A stretch of 64,000 nt of DNA from Streptomyces thermodiastaticus (GTDB lineage: Bacteria > Actinomycetota > Actinomycetes > Streptomycetales > Streptomycetaceae): contig NZ_BNBV01000004.1 in assembly GCF_014656135.1 (NCBI RefSeq), forward strand, positions 204,459 to 268,458, given 5' to 3'. Both the position numbers and the translations under genes were made by a program. Numbering within the stretch: position 1 is the stretch's first letter; each line of letters starts with the position of its first letter. The notes beneath the pieces are model-generated. The model searched no databases, was not told the DNA's origin, and saw nothing but the letters and a program-made list of their open reading frames with translations. Shown in pieces: positions 1-7,914 of this stretch.

Positions 1-971
1 GCCAGCCCGTAGCCCTGGACGACCGGCACCCCGAAGTGGTCGGCGAGCGTGCGGGCCGCGGCCGGGGAGAGCGCCGAACCGCCGGAGGCGATCATCCGCA
101 CCGTCTGAAGCCGCAGCCCGGCCAGCTGGTCGGAGGCCGCCAGCGCGGACAGCCGCATCGGCAGGCTGTAGTAGTGCGTGGCACCGAAGGCGTTCGCCAG
201 CCGTACCGACTCCGCGGGATCCGGGGCCGGGCACAGCACCTGCGTCGCGCCCGCGGCGATCGCCGAGTTCATGTGCATGGGGTGGAACGTCGGCAGGTGG
301 TTCAGCGCCACCGAGGAGGCGTCCAGACGGTGCGCGTCCGCCACCTGCACCGCGTTGACCAGCACATTGCGGTGGCTGAGCTGCACCGTCTTCGGCGCCC
401 CGGTGGTCCCGCTGGTGAAGTGCAGACAGGCCAGGTCGCCGGGGGCGACCACCACCTCGGGCAGGTGTGCCGGCTCCGCGGTGTCGCCGAGCAGCTCCTC
501 CAGGCCGGTGACGTCCCGTCCGGCGCCCTCGGGCAGCGGGCCCAGGACGACGATCCGGCGCAGCCGCGGCAGCCTGTCGCGGACCGCGGCGATCCGGGCG
601 GCGCCGGTGGCGTCCACGAGGGCCACCTCGGTGCCGGACTCGCCCAGCACATGGGCCAGCTGCTCCTCGCGCAGATACGGGTTGACCGGCGCCGCCACCT
701 GGCCGGCGCGCAGGATGCCGTAGTAGCCGACGACGAAGTCCGGGGAGAGCACCGAGGTGATCGCCACCACGGTGCCCTGCCGCGGAACGCAGCGGCGCAG
801 TGCGGCGGCGCACCGGGTGGCGGCCGCGTCCAGCTGCGCATAGGTCAGCTCACGGTCCTCGCAGCGGATCGCGACCCGGTCGGAGTGGGCCGCGGCGCTG
901 CGCGTCAGCAGCAGGTCGACGGGGCCCTCCGGGCAGTCGGGGGACAGCGTCCCGAGGCGTTCATCAGCCAT
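1..971 (-). CDS. AMP-dependent acyl-CoA ligase, C-terminus cut by window edge
   Basis: This gene encodes an ANL-superfamily adenylate-forming enzyme that should activate a carboxylic acid with ATP and CoA. The start ATG is at 971-969 and 323 codons are visible; the C-terminal AMP-binding core and lid domain lie outside the window. The P-loop FTSGTTGAPK is at about 395-425, followed by the expected histidine-rich stretch (HLPTFHPMHMNS). Its start overlaps the end of the upstream aromatase/cyclase by 8 bp, so the two are probably translationally coupled in the ketoreductase operon. A ligase in a type II PKS cluster could activate a starter acid or a tailoring acyl group. Its substrate cannot be read from this sequence. 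Confidence 0.88.
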   Translation of the reverse strand, partial: MADERLGTLSPDCPEGPVDLLLTRSAAAHSDRVAIRCEDRELTYAQLDAAATRCAAALRRCVPRQGTVVAITSVLSPDFVVGYYGILRAGQVAAPVNPYLREEQLAHVLGESGTEVALVDATGAARIAAVRDRLPRLRRIVVLGPLPEGAGRDVTGLEELLGDTAEPAHLPEVVVAPGDLACLHFTSGTTGAPKTVQLSHRNVLVNAVQVADAHRLDASSVALNHLPTFHPMHMNSAIAAGATQVLCPAPDPAESVRLANAFGATHYYSLPMRLSALAASDQLAGLRLQTVRMIASGGSALSPAAARTLADHFGVPVVQGYGL

Positions 972-1944
972 CGAGCCCGGCCTCCGCGTACGCCTTGGCG
1001 TGCTTCAGCGTGGCCAGGCTGTTCGTGCCGAGCGCGCCGCGCACGAACTCCTTGGCGTCCGCGACCGTGCTGCCCTCGCCGAGCACCGCGGTCACCATCT
1101 CGGGTTTGACGCGCACGGTGTGCCGCGAGGAGGCCCGCACCGTGCCCGCCCCGGTCCGCCGCAGCGTCCAGCAGCCGGTGTGCAGGCTGAGCAGGCCCGG
1201 CAGGACCAGCTGCTTGTACAGGATCCGGTCGTCGGTGAAGCACACCCGCACGGAGGCCGTGGTGTGCGTGCTGCCGTCCTTGGCCCGGGTCTCCATCTCC
1301 AGGTACTGCAAGCCCGGGGTGTCCTCGCGGCAGGTCGCCTTCGCGACGTGCGGCAGCCGCTGCGCCCACTTGCCGCCCTCGTACAGGAAGGCGTACACCG
1401 CGGACAGCGGGCCGTCGATCTCCACCGCGTCCTCGAACTCCAGTTCCAGCTCGCGGGCTTCGGCGCCGCCCTCCGCGGCCGCCTTCAGCGCGGCCAGCTC
1501 CGCACGGCTGTTGCGGTCCACGGCGCGGGCGATCCAGGCGTCCGCGTCCGGTACGTCGTCGACGGGCACCCAGTCGTGAGTGAGCAGCACGTTGCTGCCG
1601 CCGTCCGGCCGCGGTTCGACGATCCACTCGCCGCCCATCGCGGCGACCGGCGACTGCGACTTCTCCTGACGGAACGCCACCCGGCGGCGCACCGGGTCCA
1701 GGGTGCGGCGCGAGGTCCAGGTCTTGGCCTCGCCGTTGGCCGTGGCCCACAGCGCGATGCGCTCCTCGTTCCCCTCGGACCAGGTGCGCTCGGCGTGCAC
1801 GGTCGGCCCGAACACCCGCGGCCAGCGGGTGACGTCGGCGACGATGCCGTAGACGGTGCCGGGCGAGGCGGCCACCTCGACGCGGTGCTCGGTGCGGCGG
1901 ACGGCGTCCTGCGCGGGGTCCGTCGCGGCCTGAGAAATCTCCAT
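964..1944 (-). CDS. Polyketide aromatase/cyclase, two SRPBCC domains
   Basis: This 326-residue protein has two START/SRPBCC helix-grip domains in tandem, roughly residues 15-150 and 165-310, like the didomain ARO/CYC proteins of reducing type II PKS clusters. These catalyse first-ring cyclisation and aromatisation of the nascent polyketide at the ketosynthase complex. The N-terminal domain shows the typical opening RTEHRVEVAASPGTVYGIVAD and a WPRVFGPTV segment. The start is ATG 1944-1942, with a GAGGAGG ribosome site that overlaps the stop codon of the upstream ketoreductase. Being next to an ActIII-type ketoreductase supports a C9-reduced aromatic product. The fold number and family are clear, but the exact regiochemistry is not. 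Confidence 0.92.
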   Translation of the reverse strand: MEISQAATDPAQDAVRRTEHRVEVAASPGTVYGIVADVTRWPRVFGPTVHAERTWSEGNEERIALWATANGEAKTWTSRRTLDPVRRRVAFRQEKSQSPVAAMGGEWIVEPRPDGGSNVLLTHDWVPVDDVPDADAWIARAVDRNSRAELAALKAAAEGGAEARELELEFEDAVEIDGPLSAVYAFLYEGGKWAQRLPHVAKATCREDTPGLQYLEMETRAKDGSTHTTASVRVCFTDDRILYKQLVLPGLLSLHTGCWTLRRTGAGTVRASSRHTVRVKPEMVTAVLGEGSTVADAKEFVRGALGTNSLATLKHAKAYAEAGLDG

Positions 1945-1957
1945 TCCCCGTCCCTCC

Positions 1958-2746
1958 TCAGTAGTTGCCGAGACCGCCGCAGACGTTGATCGCCTGCGCG
2001 GTGATCGCCGCCGCGGCCGGCGTGGTCAGGTAGGCGACCAGCGAGGCGACCTCCTGCGGGGTGGTGTACCGGCCGAGCGGGATCTTCGCCTCGAAGCGCT
2101 TGAGCACCTCCTCGGGCGTGGTCTCCCACGCGGCGGCGTAGCCCTGCCGGACCCGTTCGGCCATGGGCGTCTCCACATAGCCGGGGCACACCGCGTTCAC
2201 GGTGACGCCGGTCTTGGCCAGCTCCAGCCCGAGCGCCTTGGTGAAGCCGACCACCCCGTGCTTGGAGGCGGAGTACGGGGCGCCCAGCACGACGCCCTGC
2301 TTGCCGCCCGTGGAGGCGATGTTGATGATCCGGCCGCGGCCGGCGGCGAGCATGCTGCCCTCCTTCAGCACCGCACGGGTCATCAGGAACACGCTGGTGA
2401 GGTTGGTGTCGATGACGTCGTGCCACAGCTCGTCGGTCAGCTCCGCGGTGACCCCGCCGCCGTTGCGGCCGGCGTTGTTCACCAGCACGTCGATCCGCCC
2501 GTACCGGTCGGCGGCCGCCCGCACCAGCGCGTCGGTCTCCTGAGCCGACCGCACGTCGCACGCCGTGCCGTCGGCCTCGACGCCCTCCGCGCGCAGCTGT
2601 TTCACCACCGAGTCGACGTTCTCCCGGGTGCGTGCGCACAGGAACAGCCGCGCACCCGCGCGCCCCAGCTCCTCGGCCACCGCGCGACCGATCCCGCTGG
2701 TCGCACCGGTGACGAGGACCACCTGCCGGTCGTCGTTGTCGGGCAT
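1958..2746 (-). CDS. Type II PKS 3-oxoacyl ketoreductase, ActIII family
   Basis: This 262-residue SDR reduces one carbonyl (normally C9) of the enzyme-bound polyketide with NADPH. The Rossmann motif TGATSGIGRAVAEELG is at residues 14-29. The catalytic Ser sits in NIASTGGKQGVV, and Tyr/Lys in PYSASKHGVVGFTKAL. The C-terminus NVCGGLGNY is a hallmark of ActIII proteins. The segment NNAGRNGGG carries Asn95 where ActIII has the Pro of its PGG motif. The start is ATG 2746-2744 with a GAGGAGG site. It is the first gene of the leftward operon (ketoreductase, cyclase, ligase) driven from the SARP-type promoter at about 2,800-2,840. Confidence 0.95.
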   Translation of the reverse strand: MPDNDDRQVVLVTGATSGIGRAVAEELGRAGARLFLCARTRENVDSVVKQLRAEGVEADGTACDVRSAQETDALVRAAADRYGRIDVLVNNAGRNGGGVTAELTDELWHDVIDTNLTSVFLMTRAVLKEGSMLAAGRGRIINIASTGGKQGVVLGAPYSASKHGVVGFTKALGLELAKTGVTVNAVCPGYVETPMAERVRQGYAAAWETTPEEVLKRFEAKIPLGRYTTPQEVASLVAYLTTPAAAAITAQAINVCGGLGNY

Positions 2747-2798
2747 CGCTCCACCTCCTCGTCCGCCGCGTGACGCCGGTGCCGCGCGGCCTGTGCTC

Positions 2799-2841
2799 AC
2801 CCTGGGCAGGGCTGCTCGAAGCGGCCTCGAAGCGAGGTCGA
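2799..2841 (-). promoter_or_regulatory. Putative SARP-activated promoter of the leftward ketoreductase operon
   Basis: Read on the minus strand, three heptamers TCGACCT, TCGAGGC and TCGAGCA start at 2841, 2830 and 2819, exactly 11 bp apart. The last ends at 2813. Eight bases later comes CAGGGT (2804-2799), a fair -10 hexamer. Direct heptamers at 11-bp pitch with 8 bp to the -10 are the known architecture for Streptomyces antibiotic regulatory proteins such as ActII-ORF4 and DnrI. The ketoreductase ATG lies 53 bp below the -10. Confidence 0.6.
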
Positions 2842-2895
2842 GGTACGGCACAGCCGCACGGGGACGGGAGGCGCAGGGGCGGTCGCGAGCGCGGT

Positions 2896-2927
2896 TCGAG
2901 GCCGTCTCGAGGCCGCCGGGACAGGCT
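2896..2927 (+). promoter_or_regulatory. Putative SARP-activated promoter of the SnoaL-like gene
   Basis: Two identical heptamers TCGAGGC lie at 2896-2902 and 2907-2913, again 11 bp apart. Eight bases further is CAGGCT (2922-2927), a plausible -10. This mirrors the promoter for the leftward operon and would place both transcripts under one cluster-situated SARP. No SARP gene is in this window; it would be expected in the part of the cluster to the left. Confidence 0.6.
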
Positions 2928-3001
2928 CGGCGCGGCGGCCCGTGCCCCGGACGCCGGGCCAGGACAGCGCCGGGCACGCCCCGGCGGACAAGGAGGGAAC
3001 C

Positions 3002-3454
3002 GTGCCGTTCAGCAGCCCCGCGGCAGCAGCCGCCGGCACCGACACCGGTCGGTACGCGGCGATCCAGCAGTTCTACGCCCGGCAGATGCAGCTGCTCGAC
3101 TCCGGCGACGCCGACGCCTGGGCCGACACCTTCACCGAGGACGGTGTGTTCGCGGCCAACGCCCACCCGGAGCCGACCCGCGGCCGGGAGAACATCCGCG
3201 CGGCGGCGGCCGAGGCGAAGGCCCTCCACGCGAAGCAGGGCCTGCAGGTCCGCCACTGGCTGGGCATGCTCGACGTCACCGACCGGGAGGACGGCACGGT
3301 GCTGGTGCGCAGCTACGCCCTGATCATCAACACCCCGCGCGGCGGGCAGGCCGCGGTGCACCTCAGCACCACCTGCGAGGACGTCCTGGTGCCCACCGAG
3401 GACGGCGGCTGGCTCGTCAGCCGCCGCGACGTCGTCCGCGACGACCTGCGCTGA
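3002..3454 (+). CDS. SnoaL/NTF2-like protein of the polyketide cluster
   Basis: This 150-residue NTF2-fold protein belongs to the SnoaL-like group common in aromatic polyketide clusters, whose members act as cyclases, hydroxylase partners or small oxygenases. Features seen are the N-terminal helix YAAIQQFYARQMQLLDSGD, the pocket segment WADTFTEDGVFAANAHPEP, and the C-terminal strand WLVSRRDVVRDDLR. The start is GTG 3002, chosen because AGGAGGG at 2991-2997 sits 4 bp upstream. It is transcribed alone, divergently from the ketoreductase operon, and ends at a strong convergent terminator. Its chemical role is not determined; cyclase and small hydroxylase subunit are both open. Confidence 0.85.
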   Translation: MPFSSPAAAAAGTDTGRYAAIQQFYARQMQLLDSGDADAWADTFTEDGVFAANAHPEPTRGRENIRAAAAEAKALHAKQGLQVRHWLGMLDVTDREDGTVLVRSYALIINTPRGGQAAVHLSTTCEDVLVPTEDGGWLVSRRDVVRDDLR

Positions 3455-3480
3455 GCCGGCGCCGCGTCACAGCACCACGA

Positions 3481-3523
3481 ACGGCCCGCGGGCATCCCCG
3501 GCGACGGGATGCCCGCGGGCCGT
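3481..3523. terminator. Bidirectional terminator hairpin
   Basis: A perfect 18-bp stem (3481-3498 with 3506-3523) closes a 7-nt loop between the converging SnoaL-like and exporter genes. There is no U tract, as is usual in Streptomyces. Confidence 0.75.
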
Positions 3524-3585
3524 CGTCCGCTGCAAGGGGGGAGGCCCGCCGCATGCCGCGGCGGGCCCCCGTGCACCCACGCCCC

Positions 3586-5073
3586 TCAGCGCCCCTCGGA
3601 CCTGGTGGTGCGCGGCAGCAGCAGGGCCGGCAGCAGGGCGATCAGGCTGAACCCGAGGGTCCACCAGAACACGTCGCCGAACGCGGGGACGAGCTGGGCG
3701 GGGGTGCGGGCCGCGCGCAGCACCGAGCCGTCGCCCGCGTGACGGGAGTAGGAGCGCTGCAGCACCACCGTGAGCACCGCGGTGCCCATCGAACCGCCCA
3801 CCCGCTGGGCGATGTTGACCACGCTCGTGGCGTGCGGCACGGACTCCTTGCCGAGCCCCTGGTAGGCGGCGACCAGCGTCGGCATGAAGGTGGCGCCGAG
3901 CCCCACGCCCCGCACCAGCAGGGCCGCGGCCAGCAGCAGCTCGGGGGTGTCGCCGTCGGCGAGCGCGTACGGCAGCGTGCCCAGCAGGGCGAGCACCAGA
4001 CCGGCCGGCACCACCCGCCCCGGCCCGAGCCGGTCGGTGAGCTTTCCCGCGTACGGTGCGACGAGCGCCGCCCCAAGCCCCTGCGGGGCGAGCAGCGCAC
4101 CCGCCGTCACGGCGTCCTGGCCGCGCACCAGCTGGTGGTACAGCGGGAACAGGATCAGCGCCCCGAACAGCGCCGCGCCCAGCAAAAGGGACGCCACCGC
4201 CGACGCGGCGAAGCTCCGCAGCCGGAACAGCCGCAGATCCACCAGGGCCCGCTCGCCGCGCCGCAGCGAGTGCCCGGCGAACACCGCGAGCATCACCGCG
4301 CCCAGCACCAGCGACGGCACCGCGAGCGGCGAGCCGAAGCCGCGCTCGCCGCCCGCCTCGGTGAAGCCGAGCACCAGCAGCGCCAGTCCCGGCGACAGCA
4401 GCACCACCGACAGCCCGTCCAGCGGCACCGCACGGACCTCCTCGCCGCGCGGCAGCACCCGGGCGGCGAGCACCAGGCCGACGACGCCGATCGGCAGGTT
4501 GACCCAGAACAGCCACGGCCACGACAGACGGTCCACGAGCAGCCCGCCGATGGCCGGGCCGAACACCGGCGCGAGCATGCCGGGGATCGCGGCGACCCCC
4601 ATCACCCGCCCGATCAGCCGGGGACCGGCCGCGCGGGCCAGCGCCGTCTGCGACAGCGGCAGCAGCATCCCGCCGCCCAGGCCCTGCACCACCCGGAAGA
4701 TGATGAGCGAGCCCGCCGACCAGGCCAGCCCGCACAGCAGCGAGGCGGCCGTGAACACCGCCAGCGCGGTCAGCCAGGCGCGGCGGATCCCGAACCGGTC
4801 CACGGCCCAGCCGGTCAGCGGGATCACCATGGAGAACGCCAGCAGATACCCGGTGGCCACCCACTGGATCACCGACACCGGTGTGTCCAGGTCGTGCCCC
4901 ATCGCCTCCACACCGACCGAGACGATGCTGGTGTCGAGCGTGGACATCACCACGCCGAGGGTCAGCACCCCGGCCAGCACCAGCACGGACCGGGGGATGC
5001 GCTGCGGCACGGACTGAGCGGCGTCCTGCGAAGGGGGCGACGCCGTGGTGTTCTGAACGGGATCGGTGGCCAC
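3586..5073 (-). CDS. MFS drug exporter, DHA2 (EmrB/QacA) family
   Basis: This 495-residue integral membrane protein of the 14-helix DHA2 group exports small molecules by proton antiport. The N-terminal helix carries LDTSIVSVG, the usual helix-1 motif of the family, followed by GWAVDRFGIRRAW (loop 2-3) and GLGGGMLLPLSQT. The loop PLTGWAVDRFG matches motif A. The start is GTG 5073-5071, with GAGGAGG 9 bp upstream; an upstream in-frame ATG lacks a ribosome site and would add a charged, unconserved stretch. Inside the cluster it is the likely self-resistance pump for the polyketide. It diverges from the monooxygenase gene. Confidence 0.93.
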   Translation of the reverse strand: MATDPVQNTTASPPSQDAAQSVPQRIPRSVLVLAGVLTLGVVMSTLDTSIVSVGVEAMGHDLDTPVSVIQWVATGYLLAFSMVIPLTGWAVDRFGIRRAWLTALAVFTAASLLCGLAWSAGSLIIFRVVQGLGGGMLLPLSQTALARAAGPRLIGRVMGVAAIPGMLAPVFGPAIGGLLVDRLSWPWLFWVNLPIGVVGLVLAARVLPRGEEVRAVPLDGLSVVLLSPGLALLVLGFTEAGGERGFGSPLAVPSLVLGAVMLAVFAGHSLRRGERALVDLRLFRLRSFAASAVASLLLGAALFGALILFPLYHQLVRGQDAVTAGALLAPQGLGAALVAPYAGKLTDRLGPGRVVPAGLVLALLGTLPYALADGDTPELLLAAALLVRGVGLGATFMPTLVAAYQGLGKESVPHATSVVNIAQRVGGSMGTAVLTVVLQRSYSRHAGDGSVLRAARTPAQLVPAFGDVFWWTLGFSLIALLPALLLPRTTRSEGR

Positions 5074-5330
5074 GAGCGGATGTCCTCCTCGGGAGCGGCG
5101 CGAACGGCCTTCAGCGCCTGGACGCACGAAGCGGCGGCCGACGTGTCATTTCACGCACGGCCGCTCGGAAGCATGGCGTCAGAATCGTGTGCGGCAGTCC
5201 GCCGGCGGCGGTCATTTTGCTCTTTCTTGAATTCCCGTGCCGCTGCTCCATGCGCATTCGAGCCGTTCTCTAGCCGGATCGGCCAGATTCGGTGCCGGCA
5301 ACGTGACAGACGGTGGCACGGGAGGCGAGA
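5074..5330. promoter_or_regulatory. Divergent intergenic region, exporter/monooxygenase
   Basis: This stretch of 257 bp must hold the two opposing promoters. It has a locally AT-richer stretch at about 5,205-5,240. One TCGAGCC heptamer lies at 5258-5264, preceded 11 bp upstream by the weaker TCCATGC, so a degenerate SARP site toward the monooxygenase is possible. No convincing -10 sits at the expected distance. Confidence 0.35.
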
Positions 5331-6977
5331 GTGTCCGGGAATCCGGGACGGGTCCTGGTGGTGGGCGCAGGTCCGAGCGGGCTCACCATGGCCCATGAAC
5401 TGCTGCGACGCGGTATCGGCGTGCGCATCGTGGACGCCGCGCGCGGCCCGGCCGCGACCAGCCGGGCGCTCGCCACGCACGCCAGGACGCTGGAGATCTA
5501 CGACCAGATGGGAATACTTCCCGAGCTGCTGCCGCAGGGCCGCCGGATACAGAAGTTCACCCTGCACCAGAACGGCCGCAAGCTGGCCGCGTTGAAAGCC
5601 GACTATTCCGAACTTCCCACCCGCTTCCCGATGACCGTCATGGTCGACCAGGCCATCACGGAAAAGGTTCTGCGGGACGCGGTGGGCCGCCTCGGCGGCA
5701 GCGTCGAATGGGGAGTGCGGCTGGAATCGCTGGACCAGGACGCCGACGGCGTCACCGTGCGGCTGCGCCACGCCGACGGCCGCGAGGAGACGGTCCGCAC
5801 CCCCTGGCTGGTCGGCTGCGACGGCGGCCACAGCACCGTCCGCAAGCTGCTGGGCCTCGTGCTGGTCGGCCGCTCCAGCGAGACCTGGCTGATCGCCGAC
5901 GCGGTCCTCGACACCGACTTGGACGACAGCAGCCTGCACTGGCTGCGCAGCCGCACCGGCGCCATGATGGCCGTGCCGTTCCCGCAGCCCGGCAAGTGGC
6001 GGCTGCTGGACACCGCGGAGGTGACCTACGACGGCGACCCGCGGCAGGTCGGCGACCGGTTCGCGCGCAAGCTGACCGAGGCCGTGGGCCGACCGGTCAC
6101 CGTGCACACCCCGACCTGGGTGTCGGTCTTCACCATCCAGCAGCGCATGATCACCCGCATGCGCTCGGGCCGCTGCTTCGTCGCCGGCGACGCCGCGCAC
6201 GTCCACAGCCCGGCCTCCGGGCAGGGCATGAACACCGGCATCCAGGACGCCTACAACCTGGCCTGGAAACTCGCCGCCGTGATCCAGGGCCACGCCGGCG
6301 AGGCCCTCCTCGACAGCTACGGCGCCGAACGCGTCCCCGTCGGCGAGCGGCTGCTCGGCTCCACCAACCGCGCCACGGCGCTCATCCAGCTCAAGCACCC
6401 CGTGGCCGGGCTGATCCTGCCCGTGATGTTCACGCTGGTCTCCCGGGTGGCCCCGCTGCGCTCCCGGATCTCCCGCAAGATCATGCGCGCCATGTCCGCC
6501 CTGGACCTCAGCTACGCCGGCAGCCCCCTCACCCGTGCGGCGGAGTCCCGCCCCGGCGCCCCCGAGCCCGGAGAGCGGCTGTCGCGGGTGCTGGCCGACG
6601 AGGCCGACGAACCCGGTTTCGCCGCGCTGCTCGCCGAGCTGCGCGACCCCCGCTGGACTTTGCTCGCCCGGGTCACGGACGACCGGTACCGCACGCAGTG
6701 GACCGCTCTGCACGACACCCACGCCGCCTGGCTGTCCGTGCGCGCCGTCGTCGCGCCCGGCGCCGGCGACGACGCACCGGATCCGCTCGCCGACCGCGGC
6801 GCTCTCGCCGGCCGGCTGGCCCTGCGGGCGGACGGCGACTGGCTGCTGGCCCGCCCCGACGGCTACGTCGCGGCCCGCGGCACCGGACCGGACGGCCCCG
6901 CGCTGCGCGAGGCGCTGTCCGCGGCGACCGCGGGCCTGTGCTCCGCCGTCCCGGCCTCCGCCCCGGGGACCGTCTGA
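5331..6977 (+). CDS. FAD-dependent aromatic monooxygenase
   Basis: This 548-residue group A flavoprotein hydroxylase uses NADPH and O2 and probably oxygenates the polyketide core. The dinucleotide fold VLVVGAGPSGLTMAHELLRRG is at the N-terminus, the DG motif appears as GCDGGHSTVRKLLG near residue 160, and the second FAD motif as CFVAGDAAHVHSPASGQGMN near residue 285. The C-terminal 150 residues resemble the thioredoxin-like tail of PgaE/RdmE-type enzymes. GTG 5331 is preferred over GTG 5313 because GGAGG at 5321-5325 is correctly spaced for it. The SDR follows 40 bp later, so the two form an operon. Confidence 0.92.
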   Translation: MSGNPGRVLVVGAGPSGLTMAHELLRRGIGVRIVDAARGPAATSRALATHARTLEIYDQMGILPELLPQGRRIQKFTLHQNGRKLAALKADYSELPTRFPMTVMVDQAITEKVLRDAVGRLGGSVEWGVRLESLDQDADGVTVRLRHADGREETVRTPWLVGCDGGHSTVRKLLGLVLVGRSSETWLIADAVLDTDLDDSSLHWLRSRTGAMMAVPFPQPGKWRLLDTAEVTYDGDPRQVGDRFARKLTEAVGRPVTVHTPTWVSVFTIQQRMITRMRSGRCFVAGDAAHVHSPASGQGMNTGIQDAYNLAWKLAAVIQGHAGEALLDSYGAERVPVGERLLGSTNRATALIQLKHPVAGLILPVMFTLVSRVAPLRSRISRKIMRAMSALDLSYAGSPLTRAAESRPGAPEPGERLSRVLADEADEPGFAALLAELRDPRWTLLARVTDDRYRTQWTALHDTHAAWLSVRAVVAPGAGDDAPDPLADRGALAGRLALRADGDWLLARPDGYVAARGTGPDGPALREALSAATAGLCSAVPASAPGTV

Positions 6978-7017
6978 CCGGCCTTCCCGGCCGGCTGTCG
7001 CAAGGGAGGACTCAGTC

Positions 7018-7779
7018 ATGGACTTCGGACTCGACCGGCGCGGCGTCCTGATCACCGGCGCCACCGGCGGCATCGGCAGCGCCGTGGCGCGCGCCTATGC
7101 CGCCCAGGGTGCGCGGGTCGCCCTCGGATACGCCCAGGACACCGCGGCCGCCGAGGCGCTCGCCGAGGAGCTCGGGGCCAAGAACGACGACGCGATGGCG
7201 GTGCGCTGCCGCATCGGCGAGGACGGCTCCGCGGAGGCCGCGGTGGCCGCGGTCGAGGAGAAGTGGGGCCGGGTCGACGTCCTGGTCGCCGGGGCGATGG
7301 CACCGGGCGGCCTGCGCCCGCCGGGCATCCGCTTTGAGGAACTCGCCCCGGACCACTGGACCGGCTTCGTCACCGGCAACACCCTGCACACGCTGCGCAC
7401 CGTCCAGCTGGTCCTGCCGGGCATGCGCAGGGCCGGCTGGGGCCGGATCGTGCTGCTGTCGTCGGTGGTGGCCCGGCTCGGCAAACCCGGCCGCGAGTTC
7501 TACGGCACGGTCAAGAGCGGGCTCTACGGGCTGGTCAGCAGCCTGGTGTGGGACCTGGCCGGCTCCGGCGTCCTGGTCAACCTGGTCAGCCCCGGGCTCA
7601 CCCTCACCCCGAAGAACGCCGCGATGGTGCCGCCCGCCCGCCGCGCCGAGGAGGAGGCGGCCACCCCGACCGGACGGCTCAGCACACCGGAGGACGTCGC
7701 CGCGGCCGTGCTCTTCCTGGGGTCCGGGGCCAACGGCAACATCACCGGCCAGGACCTCGCGGTCGCCGGAGGCCGCTGA
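7018..7779 (+). CDS. SDR-family oxidoreductase of the polyketide cluster
   Basis: This 253-residue classical SDR has the cofactor motif ITGATGGIGSAVA near the N-terminus, catalytic Ser in VLLSSVVARLG and the YxxxK pair in EFYGTVKSGLYG. It lacks the ActIII-specific C-terminus seen in the other ketoreductase here, so it is more likely a later-acting tailoring reductase. Such pairs with an FAD monooxygenase are typical for reducing the quinone or ketone created by oxygenation. The start ATG 7018 has AGGGAGGA upstream. It is the last gene of the cluster on this side. Confidence 0.92.
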   Translation: MDFGLDRRGVLITGATGGIGSAVARAYAAQGARVALGYAQDTAAAEALAEELGAKNDDAMAVRCRIGEDGSAEAAVAAVEEKWGRVDVLVAGAMAPGGLRPPGIRFEELAPDHWTGFVTGNTLHTLRTVQLVLPGMRRAGWGRIVLLSSVVARLGKPGREFYGTVKSGLYGLVSSLVWDLAGSGVLVNLVSPGLTLTPKNAAMVPPARRAEEEAATPTGRLSTPEDVAAAVLFLGSGANGNITGQDLAVAGGR

Positions 7780-7840
7780 GCGGCCCGGCAGGCACCCCGG
7801 GGCGGAACGAGCCCGTCGGAAAAGATCCCGCACACGCAGC

Positions 7841-7881
7841 GGCGCCGCCGTACGGACCCGAAGGTCCCGTACGGCGGCGCC
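7841..7881. terminator. Terminator hairpin at the cluster border
   Basis: An 18-bp stem with one bulged C and a CGAA tetraloop lies between the converging SDR and kgd genes. It separates the secondary-metabolite cluster from core metabolism. Confidence 0.75.
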
Positions 7882-7914
7882 ACGTGCGTCAGGCCGGTGT
7901 GCCGGCGCGCCGGA

